Shown one piece after another: positions 6,358-13,186 of a DNA stretch of 15,032 nucleotides. The translations under genes and the position numbers were made by a program. Origin of the DNA: Clostridiaceae bacterium (GTDB lineage Bacteria > Bacillota > Clostridia > Peptostreptococcales > Peptostreptococcaceae); assembly GCA_902362365.1 (NCBI GenBank), contig CABIVQ010000064.1:1-15032 (forward strand). Reading direction: 5' to 3'. Position 1 is the first letter of the stretch. Every line of letters starts with the position of its first letter. The notes beneath the pieces were generated by a model. The model made no database searches and was not told the DNA's origin. It saw only the letters and a list, made by a program, of their open reading frames with translations.

Positions 6358-7590
6358 TTATATTAACTTTATTTGCTCTATAGGCATTGGCTTGTTATAT
6401 AAATATCCTTGTACATATAATCTTTCATTATATATACTTTTAATCAATTCATTTTGAGATTTATCTTCTACACCTTCTATAATTAATGCTTTACCATTTC
6501 TCTTAGCTATTTTAGACATAAACATTATAATCTCTTCTTTTATATTACAATCACATACATCATCTATGAAATACTTATCCAACTTTATAACATCAAAATC
6601 TAGCTTTTTTAATACATCTAAATTAGAATATTCTACACCAAAATCATCAATTGCTATCTTAAATCCTGCATCTTTTAATCTTTTTATAGATTTCTTTAGA
6701 TTATCTAAATTTTCCATCTTGACTCTTTCAGTTATTTCAAGGCATATTCTCTTACTTTCTATGTTTGACTTTAATAATATCTCTATAGCGTTATCAACAA
6801 ATTCTTCATTTTCAATTTCATTTAATGATACATTCATAGATATATATATATTATTTATATTTTCATAACTACTAATCATATAATAGTCACTAGTTATTTT
6901 ATTCAATATCCATATAGATAACTCAGCTAACATGTTATTATCTTCTATTTCAGAAATAAATCTATATGGTTGTATAATATTTTCATTTTTATCCTTAAGT
7001 CTTATTAAAGCTTCAAATGCTACAACTTCATTAGTTTTTGGATTATATATAGGTTGGTAATGTAAAAAATAACTATTATTATTCATTCTTCTTCTTATTT
7101 TGCTTTTAATACTTCTTAATCTCATTTTCGGTATTATTATAAATATAAATGCCATTCCCAATATAATAATTAACATTATAGCCATTGACACATGTTGTAT
7201 GTAGTTTAATTTATCTACCTGATTAAAATATTTGTTCCATAATTCTACTATAGCATTATCATCATCTTTTGAATTTTCTTCTATTAGTTCATCTAAATAA
7301 TCGATAGTTAATCCAAACATTATATCTATATCCCCATCTTCAAGATGCTTTATTCCATCACTAAAATCACATACTACATATTCATATTTAAAGTTACCTT
7401 CTTTTTGTAACAAATTTAATAAATCCGAATAATATCCTTTTACTTCTCCATTTTTTCCAATATAGCTATACGGTTTATATTCGTATACACCTACCTTTAT
7501 GATTTCGTCTTGTCCTACGCTTTCTGCATAAGTATTAACATAAAACATATTTATAATAATGATTATCAGAGCTAAATATTTAAATCTCAT
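6358..7590 (-). CDS. Membrane cyclic di-GMP phosphodiesterase (EAL) with shortened periplasmic binding domain
   Basis: The 410-residue protein has a signal peptide (about 4-22), a truncated SBP_bac_3 extracellular sensor (about 30-125), one membrane helix (133-154) and an EAL domain (170-410). The EAL catalytic set is complete: Glu193 (FEAL), Asn253, Glu285 (EITE), Asp315-Asp316 (DDFG), Lys336 (KLD), Glu372 (EGVE) and Gln394 (QGY). An active enzyme hydrolysing c-di-GMP to pGpG is expected. The sensor begins like a solute-binding protein (VGVYEYKPYSYIGKNGEVKG, then DGDIDIMFGLT) but jumps straight to its C-terminal helix (YLDELIEEN), so about half of the normal 220 residues is absent. The start at 7590 is chosen because AAAGAGGA lies just upstream; an in-frame ATG eight codons earlier would include that site. 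Gene stands alone between terminators. Confidence 0.88.
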   Translation of the reverse strand: MRFKYLALIIIIINMFYVNTYAESVGQDEIIKVGVYEYKPYSYIGKNGEVKGYYSDLLNLLQKEGNFKYEYVVCDFSDGIKHLEDGDIDIMFGLTIDYLDELIEENSKDDDNAIVELWNKYFNQVDKLNYIQHVSMAIMLIIILGMAFIFIIIPKMRLRSIKSKIRRRMNNNSYFLHYQPIYNPKTNEVVAFEALIRLKDKNENIIQPYRFISEIEDNNMLAELSIWILNKITSDYYMISSYENINNIYISMNVSLNEIENEEFVDNAIEILLKSNIESKRICLEITERVKMENLDNLKKSIKRLKDAGFKIAIDDFGVEYSNLDVLKKLDFDVIKLDKYFIDDVCDCNIKEEIIMFMSKIAKRNGKALIIEGVEDKSQNELIKSIYNERLYVQGYLYNKPMPIEQIKLI

Positions 7591-7694
7591 GTGATCCTCT
7601 TTAATAAAATACAAATTTGGGCATAACTTTAGAATTAAATTGTAAACTATATCTTATCTTTTTTCAAGAAAATTATATTTTCAGTCCTAGAAAA

Positions 7695-7735
7695 AGATAG
7701 ACTTCATATCTATTGTGAAGATACTTAGTCTATCT
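7695..7735 (-). terminator. Intrinsic terminator of the DUF2325 gene
   Basis: Outer arms AGATAGACT (7695-7703) and AGTCTATCT (7727-7735), with an inner CTTCA/TGAAG pair, are followed on the minus strand by TTTTTCTAGG. It lies just after the DUF2325 stop. The rest of 7591-7694 is the AT-rich upstream region of the EAL gene without a confident promoter. Confidence 0.78.
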
Positions 7736-7746
7736 CTTTATTGATA

Positions 7747-8079
7747 TTAATTTTTTGTATTTGATTTATTCTTCTTACATTCTCTACAATTTCCAGTACA
7801 TTCATCTACCATCTCTAAACACTGGCTAAATGCTGCTTTACTATTATTTTTATGCCTTATTATAGGAATATTCCTTTTTTTAGCTTGCTCTTCTACAGAT
7901 ATTACCATCTTATGTGATACTACTGATGTAAATATTACTATTGCGTCAGGATCTCCTACACATTTTTTAACTTTAGAAGACATATTTAAAAACACTTTAG
8001 CTTTATAACCTTTCTCTTTAGCTAGTGATATGTAATCCTTTTTCATTCTTTCATTTCCGCCTACTACTACTAAAGTCAC
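7747..8079 (-). CDS. DUF2325 family protein with Cys-rich tail
   Basis: The 110-residue protein starts with a Rossmann-like strand and turn, VTLVVVGGNERMKKDY, and continues with the DUF2325 pattern: DPDAIVIFTSVVSHKM (43-58), a helix, then IPIIRHKNNSKAAFSQCLE (71-89). The family is small, cytosolic and of unknown function. A Cys-x3-Cys-x2-Cys tail (Cys94, Cys98, Cys101) plus Cys87 could bind metal or react with oxidants. The GTG at 8079 is preferred over the upstream ATG at 8124: it has GAAAGGGGA eight bases before it, and the proposed promoter -10 (8127-8132) would start the transcript at or after the upstream ATG. Monocistronic, with its own terminator. Confidence 0.78.
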   Translation of the reverse strand: MTLVVVGGNERMKKDYISLAKEKGYKAKVFLNMSSKVKKCVGDPDAIVIFTSVVSHKMVISVEEQAKKRNIPIIRHKNNSKAAFSQCLEMVDECTGNCRECKKNKSNTKN

Positions 8080-8096
8080 AATATCATCCCCTTTCG

Positions 8097-8155
8097 CACT
8101 GTAATTAATAATAATTCTCATCATTAATTATAGTGCAAAAAAAACCTCAAAGCAA
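8097..8155 (-). promoter_or_regulatory. Promoter of the DUF2325 gene with overlapping palindromic operator-like repeat
   Basis: On the minus strand TTGCTT (-35, 8150-8155) and TATAAT (-10, 8127-8132) have a 17-base spacer. The -35 lies inside the terminator hairpin of the preceding gene and its T-run forms part of the spacer. A 13-bp inverted repeat, CACTGTAATTAAT (8097-8109) and ATTAATTATAGTG (8123-8135), with 12 of 13 matching positions, covers the -10 and the start site, a classic place for a repressor. Confidence 0.65.
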
Positions 8156-8171
8156 TATAATACTTTAAGGT
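8144..8171 (-). terminator. Intrinsic terminator of the GGDEF/HD-GYP gene
   Basis: On the minus strand ACCTTAAAG and CTTTGAGGT form a 9-bp stem (one G-T pair) followed by eight T. It starts one base after the stop codon. Confidence 0.85.
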
Positions 8172-8172
8172 C

Positions 8173-9885
8173 TTATACTATTTTTTTATTTTTATTTATC
8201 ATCTCTACGAATAACTCTACTAATTGAGGATCAAATGCCTTTCCTGAACCAGCTAATAAATTAGATATTGCCTCATCTATAACTTTTTCGCTTACATATG
8301 ATTCAGTAGATGTCATAGAATCAAAACTATCTACTATAGCTAAAACTCTTACTAAGTATGGTATTTCCTCTTCCTTTAATCCTTCTGGATATCCCTTACC
8401 ATCATATCTTTCATGATGATACTTAACCATAGGAATAAATGGTTTTAAACACTCTATATCCTTAATAATAATTTCTCCATTTATAGAATGATTTTTAAAA
8501 GCTTCAAATTCTTCAGCATTTAAATTATTCCTTTTATTTAATACTTCTTTAGGCATATCAAACTTACCAATATCATGTAAGTAAGCTCCTATTTGCAAGT
8601 CTATCCGTTCTCTTGAACTTAATTTTAAATGTCTTCCAAAATTTTTACAATACTTAACTACTCTTTCTATATGACCATAAGTATATTTATCTTTTTGATT
8701 AATCATTCTCATTAATTTTTTCAAATTATCAAGAATATCTTTATTTACTTGATTATCTTCATATAGCTCATCCAGTATACTATGATAATGCTCTACTCTA
8801 TTCCTATTAAATGCTTTAGCTTTATAAAGAGCATGGTCCGCAGTATTTATAAGGTCATATTTACTGTATGCTATCGTAGGATATGTAGATACCCCAATAG
8901 ACATTGTTAGTTTCTCATTTGGCTGAGCTTCTTGCCCTTTAAAATGTGTTTGCTCTATACATTGTCTAATTCTCTCTCCAACTTTAATAGCATGTTCTTG
9001 ACCTGTATTTGGAAGTATTACTGCAAACTCTTCTCCTCCATACCTAGCTACTATATCTTCACTCCTAGTGCAGATTTTTAATAAATTACCGACTTCTCTT
9101 AATAGTAAATCCCCTGCTTGATGACCGTGTGTATCATTATAATGTTTAAAATAATCTATGTCCATAAACAGTAGTGATACCTCTGTATTATCATTAGATT
9201 CTTCAATTAACTTAGTTAAAGCATCTTGAAAATACCTATGATTGTGGATTCCTGTTAGTTCATCCATATTAGCAACTTTCTTTAATTCTTTAAAGTATTG
9301 CCTTTCGGTATCTACATACATACCAAGAACAATTGATATTATGAATAACACAGCAGTTAATACTATATCTTTTTCTAAATAAATAACAGATGTCTCAACC
9401 CCAGACTTGTTAAAGAAAAGGTCTATCCCTATTATTATAGTAGAATAACAAACAGACACACCTACGCTATATTTTTGTCCAAACTGTATTGCCCCTATTA
9501 TTACTGCTAAGATACTAAGTATTTTATAGTCACTAGTTTGAAGCCCAGTAGCAGATATTACTAAAATAAATATAATCATTAGCACTAAGCTTTCAATATA
9601 ATCCCTATACTTAGACTTCTCGTAAACCCTATCTTTGCTATAATTTGAAGACCATGATAAATAGTAATTCATCATAATCGCAATTATACACGTCGTAGCA
9701 CTTATCATATATATATTATCCTTAACTTGAAATGAAATTGTTTTTATAGTACTAAATGTTGATATTAATGCTAGTACTATATACATTATCTTCAATAGGA
9801 TTACTAATTTAAATACATTTTCATATCTTTCGTTATCATATTCATGTCTTTTATTTTGTTCATATACTTGATTAGAATTTTCCAT
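8173..9885 (-). CDS. Bifunctional-type cyclic di-GMP protein: membrane sensor, GGDEF, HD-GYP
   Basis: The 570-residue protein has an N-terminal membrane region of about six helices (24-192, with a basic loop 81-95), a GGDEF domain (about 203-365) and an HD-GYP domain (about 383-570). The cyclase motif is intact, GGEEF (283-287), as is MDIDYFKHYND (241-251). An allosteric I-site RSED (274-277) sits five residues before it, as in feedback-inhibited cyclases. The hydrolase motifs HDIGK (437-441) and HHERYDGKGYP (490-500) are also canonical. Both synthesis and hydrolysis of c-di-GMP are therefore possible; which dominates cannot be read from sequence. Start supported by AGGTGAT (9892-9898). It sits downstream of the agr operon terminator and upstream of the DUF2325 and EAL genes, all on one strand. 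Confidence 0.92.
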   Translation of the reverse strand: MENSNQVYEQNKRHEYDNERYENVFKLVILLKIMYIVLALISTFSTIKTISFQVKDNIYMISATTCIIAIMMNYYLSWSSNYSKDRVYEKSKYRDYIESLVLMIIFILVISATGLQTSDYKILSILAVIIGAIQFGQKYSVGVSVCYSTIIIGIDLFFNKSGVETSVIYLEKDIVLTAVLFIISIVLGMYVDTERQYFKELKKVANMDELTGIHNHRYFQDALTKLIEESNDNTEVSLLFMDIDYFKHYNDTHGHQAGDLLLREVGNLLKICTRSEDIVARYGGEEFAVILPNTGQEHAIKVGERIRQCIEQTHFKGQEAQPNEKLTMSIGVSTYPTIAYSKYDLINTADHALYKAKAFNRNRVEHYHSILDELYEDNQVNKDILDNLKKLMRMINQKDKYTYGHIERVVKYCKNFGRHLKLSSRERIDLQIGAYLHDIGKFDMPKEVLNKRNNLNAEEFEAFKNHSINGEIIIKDIECLKPFIPMVKYHHERYDGKGYPEGLKEEEIPYLVRVLAIVDSFDSMTSTESYVSEKVIDEAISNLLAGSGKAFDPQLVELFVEMINKNKKIV

Positions 9886-9903
9886 GTCATATCACCTAAA
9901 TAT

Positions 9904-9912
9904 ATTATAACA
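9904..9912 (-). promoter_or_regulatory. Extended -10 element of the GGDEF/HD-GYP gene
   Basis: On the minus strand TGTTATAAT is an extended -10 with a perfect hexamer (9904-9909). Any -35 would fall in the terminator stem of the agr operon, where no good hexamer is visible. The predicted 5' leader is only about 10 bases and would begin inside the ribosome site, so a further upstream start or read-through cannot be excluded. Confidence 0.45.
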
Positions 9913-9920
9913 TTCTACTC

Positions 9921-9961
9921 AATAAAAGCCATAAGGAAATAAACACCTTATGGCTTTTATT
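9921..9961 (-). terminator. Intrinsic terminator of the agr operon
   Basis: A perfect 16-bp inverted repeat, AATAAAAGCCATAAGG (9921-9936) and CCTTATGGCTTTTATT (9946-9961), follows agrD by 4 bases on the minus strand. Confidence 0.88.
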
Positions 9962-9965
9962 CATA

Positions 9966-10085
9966 TTACTCTTCTCTTAAAGACTTTGGCATTTCTGGTT
10001 CAAAAAATATAAGTGAGCAATATGTAGATACTCCTGATGCTAAGTTTGAAATCATTTCAGCTATTGAGTCGAATAAAAAGTTCAT
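9966..10085 (-). CDS. agrD: AgrD: cyclic lactone autoinducer peptide precursor
   Basis: This 39-residue peptide was found by translating the gap after agrB. It has the three AgrD parts: an amphipathic N-terminal helix (MNFLFDSIAEMISNLASGV), a signal core around the only cysteine (STYCSLIFF, Cys23) and a charged C-terminal tail EPEMPKSLREE, closely like the EPxxPxSLR tail of clostridial AgrD. AgrB is expected to cut after Phe27 and close a thiolactone between Cys23 and Phe27, giving a five-residue ring Cys-Ser-Leu-Ile-Phe with a short N-terminal tail to be trimmed. GGAGGT (10091-10096) precedes the ATG. It follows agrB by 57 bases on the same strand; a TATAAT (10108-10113, minus) in that gap might give extra agrD transcription. 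Ring boundaries are inferred from staphylococcal and C. perfringens peptides. Confidence 0.9.
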   Translation of the reverse strand: MNFLFDSIAEMISNLASGVSTYCSLIFFEPEMPKSLREE

Positions 10086-10117
10086 TACTTTACCTCCATT
10101 TAAATTTATTATAAAAC

Positions 10118-10134
10118 ATTTAAAAATTTTAAAT
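10118..10134. repeat. Perfect 17-bp AT-only palindrome between agrB and agrD
   Basis: ATTTAAAA-A-TTTTAAAT is an exact 8-1-8 inverted repeat midway between agrB and agrD. In RNA it could form a weak stem at the 3' end of the agrB coding region. In such AT-rich DNA chance is a serious alternative. Confidence 0.4.
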
Positions 10135-10142
10135 ATTTTTTA

Positions 10143-10796
10143 CTATTTTAAATTAACAATATCAAATATTTTTTCAAAAATATTAATACCTATGTCCCCT
10201 AGCTTAGATATTGAAAATGTTTGTAGTGCAACTCCTAATGTTACAGACGAAACTATTGTCTTTATTAGATAAATCTCGTTAATATTATAAATCATCAATA
10301 ATATTACAATTAAAATACAATAAAAACTTAATAATTGAAACGATTTTTTTCTAAGCTTTTTTCTTGTTTTTTCATTTTTTAAAGGTTTATTTTTAGATGG
10401 TACTGGGCATTTATTATAAAAAATATATATTGATGATACTAATATAATAACTACAAAAAATAGTAGTCTATTATATTCAAAACTTGCAGATACATATTTA
10501 GTACAAAATGCCAATGATATTGATAAAATCAATCCAGATAAAGTACACCTATTTGGTGTACTAGAATGCACTCCTCCTGAATACCTTTTCAATGATGATG
10601 CTACTATAGATATTGTCATTATTTCAAGTAGTACATTAAATACTATTCCAACTAATAAAGTGGCTATCAATGCTGTTGTCGTATGTATTATAAAAAATAA
10701 ACCATAGTTCAAAACAGCTATTTCTTCATCATTTTTATCAAGTCTATTCCCTAAACTTTGAGCAATATTTGAAGATAGTCTTTCTACAAAACTCAT
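10143..10796 (-). CDS. agrB: AgrB: membrane protease that processes AgrD
   Basis: The 217-residue integral membrane protein has the AgrB catalytic motif RYSGGVHSSTPNRC with His77 and Cys84, the same numbering as the catalytic pair of S. aureus AgrB. About five to six hydrophobic segments follow (37-67, 86-103, 108-127, 151-169, 173-190), and the PVPSKNKPL plus basic KNEKTRKKLRKKS region (131-151) is typical of the family. It cleaves the AgrD C-terminal tail and forms the thiolactone at the membrane. AAAGGAGATTAGC precedes the start. It is the second gene of a three-gene operon, 12 bases after the upstream membrane protein and followed by agrD. Confidence 0.95.
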   Translation of the reverse strand: MSFVERLSSNIAQSLGNRLDKNDEEIAVLNYGLFFIIHTTTALIATLLVGIVFNVLLEIMTISIVASSLKRYSGGVHSSTPNRCTLSGLILSISLAFCTKYVSASFEYNRLLFFVVIILVSSIYIFYNKCPVPSKNKPLKNEKTRKKLRKKSFQLLSFYCILIVILLMIYNINEIYLIKTIVSSVTLGVALQTFSISKLGDIGINIFEKIFDIVNLK

Positions 10797-10808
10797 GCTA
10801 ATCTCCTT

Positions 10809-11273
10809 TTAAAAACTTTTCATCATTCTTTTTTTCATAGATTTTATTACCATAACTATCATAACTAATATAGCTAAAGATGGTAACGTTGAAACAGCTC
10901 CACTAACAGTTTGATAATTAGTTAATATTTCAGGATCAATATATATTATTTTGCTAGCTATAAAATAATATATCCCTTCACTTAATGCTAAGGCTATCCA
11001 TATATTACAAGGTGCTATTACTACTTCCATAAAGTTCTTTCCTGATAACTTAAAAAGAATTAATCCTAGAGCTATCATAGATAATAAACTATGAACACCA
11101 AAATTTATAGGTAAAGTTCTTATTAAAGTAACAATCATTCCATGAAAAACTCCATATTTTAAAACTTTAAGTTTATCTAATTTTAAATCTAGTAATATAA
11201 AACTAGATAACATTAAAACTATACTTTCTGGTATTACTCTTAGTACTACGTATGCCAAAGATGAATGCAACAT
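10809..11273 (-). CDS. Membrane protein of the agr operon, resembling a kinase-less sensor domain
   Basis: The 154-residue protein consists of about five membrane helices (6-30, 37-52, 60-77, 83-108, 128-146) and a basic end (KSMKKRMMKSF). The piece IRTLPINFGVH (51-61) recalls the LP-x-FG-x-H motif in the membrane input domain of some Firmicute sensor histidine kinases with GHKL ATPase domains, but no kinase domain follows. It could be an independent signal-binding or export partner for AgrBD, or the remnant of a receptor; I do not recognise a named family. It is the first gene of the agr operon, with its own promoter about 31 bases upstream, a ribosome site AAAAGGAAG, and 12 bases to agrB. 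Confidence 0.72.
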   Translation of the reverse strand: MLHSSLAYVVLRVIPESIVLMLSSFILLDLKLDKLKVLKYGVFHGMIVTLIRTLPINFGVHSLLSMIALGLILFKLSGKNFMEVVIAPCNIWIALALSEGIYYFIASKIIYIDPEILTNYQTVSGAVSTLPSLAILVMIVMVIKSMKKRMMKSF

Positions 11274-11303
11274 TTTTCCACTTCCTTTTACTATTCTTTT
11301 ATA

Positions 11304-11331
11304 AGTATAACACTTTTTCCCATTTATGTAA
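11304..11331 (-). promoter_or_regulatory. Promoter of the agr operon
   Basis: On the minus strand TTACAT (-35, 11326-11331), a 16-base spacer, and TATACT (-10, 11304-11309) preceded by TGT (extended -10) lie about 31 bases before the first gene. No paired LytTR-type repeats (AgrA sites) could be recognised upstream. The rest of 11332-11451 is AT-rich without other features. Confidence 0.6.
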
Positions 11332-11451
11332 TGGTTTATTATGTTTTTTGTAATATAATATTAAATTGTTTTATATTTTGTCTTATTTAAATAATATAAA
11401 TTCTAGTTAGGATTTATTATAAACCTTTTTTCACATTTGATTTTAGTAAAA

Positions 11452-11490
11452 AAGGTGATATGAAGATTAAATTAATCTTCATATCACCTT
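11452..11490 (-). terminator. Intrinsic terminator of the sulfite/nitrite reductase gene
   Basis: A perfect 18-bp inverted repeat with a three-base loop (arms 11452-11469 and 11473-11490, core GGTGATATGAAGATTA) is followed on the minus strand by CCTTTTTTACT. It lies 18 bases after the stop codon. Confidence 0.9.
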
Positions 11491-11508
11491 AATAATTAAT
11501 TATTCTAA

Positions 11509-13059
11509 TTAAACTAAATACTTATTTATAATTCCATTGAAATCATCAATATGATTCACAATAAATTCATCATAAGTAATTCCTAATTCATCCACTTTCA
11601 CAGCTAACTCATATAAAAACTTAGGAACATCACCTCTAGCTATATCTCCTACTGCACTACCAAGTTTAGTGTCGTCTTTACCAAGCCTTCCATTCATATG
11701 AAGCTCAAACGCCTCTGTAACTACATCATTTACTCTTTTTTTCTTTCCTGCAAACCCAAGTAAGCCTATTTGATGAGTACCGCAAGAATTATTGCATCCT
11801 GATATGCGAAGTGATGGCAATACATCTTTATTAAATCCATTTTTAGCAAAATATACTAATATCTCATCTAATAAAGATTGGCTTTCAGCAATACCTATTT
11901 GACATGTCGGAACCCCTATGCAAGCAGAACTTTGCTCTAACTTAGTTTCACCACCAAGATTTTTAGTTATTTCTAATAAATCTTTAGCTTCATTTCCATT
12001 TAAGTTTCTTATATACATACCTTCACTCATAGAAAGCCTTATTTCTACATCTTCTATATTTTCTATACTATCTAAGATAAGTTTTAGTGTATCTAGCTTT
12101 AATATTCCTCCAATTGGGTGGAAGTACACTGTATATAATCCTTCTTGCTTTTGATCTATTAATCTATTATTATTTAAATTTATCTTTACTCCAACTTTAT
12201 TGTACTCTTTTGGAATAACTTCTAAATCTAAATTATTTTTCATCTTCACTTCAGCTAAGTGCTTTTTATAACATTCTAACGCTGCTTCTTCTCCCATTCT
12301 CGCAGTTATATATCTAGAACGAGCTTTATTTTTATTCGAATAATCACCTTCTGCCATAAAAAAGCTTGTTATAGCTTCAACATGATATAATACATCTTTA
12401 GTTTCTATTAACTCATCGAACGCTATAGCTTTTGCCGCATTTTTTCCAAGACCACCAGTTAAATAAACTTTAAAATAATCCTTACCATTCTTTTTAGTAG
12501 CCATGAATCCTAAATCTGCAATACCTGCATTTCCAGTATCTTTATCACTACTAGAGAAAGATACTTTTAATTTTCTAGGTAATTTATACGTAGTTATTTT
12601 ATTCATAAAATAGCTATTTACAGCTTGTGCATAAGGTGTAACATCAAAAACTTCTTCTTTATCTACACCTGATAACGGCGATATTGATACGTTTCTAGGG
12701 AAGTTTCCTCCTCCACCTCTAGTATATATTCCATTATTCATAGCTTCTTTCATAACATCACAAATTTCATCTATGTTTAACCCGTGAAGTTGTATAGCTT
12801 GACGAGTTGTTGTATGAACACTATCAAGATTTTTATCTTTAGCCAAATTATAAATTACTTTTAATTCTTGTGTATTCAGTATACCTGATGGAATTCTAAG
12901 TCTTATCATAAACTCTTCTCCACCACGATGTGCATATACTCCCATTCCCCCAGAAGTGGCTTTGAAATCTGCTGATGATATCTCTTTATTTTCAAACTTG
13001 TGACCTAGCTCTCTAAAGCTATCTATTTCCTCTAATAACATACTTCTTAAATGCTCCAT
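11509..13059 (-). CDS. Siroheme [4Fe-4S] nitrite/sulfite reductase
   Basis: The 516-residue protein has the two-fold nitrite/sulfite reductase layout: a ferredoxin-like half domain (about 35-108, with GVYAHRGGEEFMIRLRIPSG and TTRQAIQLHG), the siroheme-binding region with RGGGGNFPRNVS (114-125), a second half domain (about 303-370) and the cluster ligands Cys380-x5-Cys386 (CIGVPTC) and Cys422-x3-Cys426 (CNNSC). This matches single-chain, ferredoxin-dependent assimilatory enzymes that reduce sulfite to sulfide or nitrite to ammonia with six electrons; sequence alone does not separate the two. AAAGGAGT precedes the ATG. A methyltransferase-like gene lies 127 bases upstream on the same strand, possibly co-transcribed. 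No siroheme synthesis or sulfite transport genes are present in the window. Confidence 0.92.
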   Translation of the reverse strand: MEHLRSMLLEEIDSFRELGHKFENKEISSADFKATSGGMGVYAHRGGEEFMIRLRIPSGILNTQELKVIYNLAKDKNLDSVHTTTRQAIQLHGLNIDEICDVMKEAMNNGIYTRGGGGNFPRNVSISPLSGVDKEEVFDVTPYAQAVNSYFMNKITTYKLPRKLKVSFSSSDKDTGNAGIADLGFMATKKNGKDYFKVYLTGGLGKNAAKAIAFDELIETKDVLYHVEAITSFFMAEGDYSNKNKARSRYITARMGEEAALECYKKHLAEVKMKNNLDLEVIPKEYNKVGVKINLNNNRLIDQKQEGLYTVYFHPIGGILKLDTLKLILDSIENIEDVEIRLSMSEGMYIRNLNGNEAKDLLEITKNLGGETKLEQSSACIGVPTCQIGIAESQSLLDEILVYFAKNGFNKDVLPSLRISGCNNSCGTHQIGLLGFAGKKKRVNDVVTEAFELHMNGRLGKDDTKLGSAVGDIARGDVPKFLYELAVKVDELGITYDEFIVNHIDDFNGIINKYLV

Positions 13060-13103
13060 AATATACTCCTTTTCCTGTAGTCTTCCTTATTGTAGTTTTA
13101 TAA

Positions 13104-13109
13104 ATTATA
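13104..13109 (-). promoter_or_regulatory. Candidate -10 of the reductase gene
   Basis: On the minus strand GATATAATTTA contains a perfect TATAAT about 45 bases before the reductase start. No good -35 is seen at the right distance. The 13110-13186 stretch has only a weak 5-bp hairpin (TATTC/GAATA), so read-through from the methyltransferase gene is likely. Confidence 0.35.
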
Positions 13110-13186
13110 TCACATATTTTTCCATTTTAATGTTATTAGAACAATAATTATACATTGAATATTCTTATGAATACTATTAACTTTTC

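Noticed and set aside
5492..6868. Plus-strand open frames (5492-5677, 5835-6077, 6566-6868) and similar ones at 11918-12154 and 13155-13439
   Set aside because: All are antisense to genes with recognisable domains (RseC, CsoR, EAL, reductase, methyltransferase); none has its own supported start or family motif.
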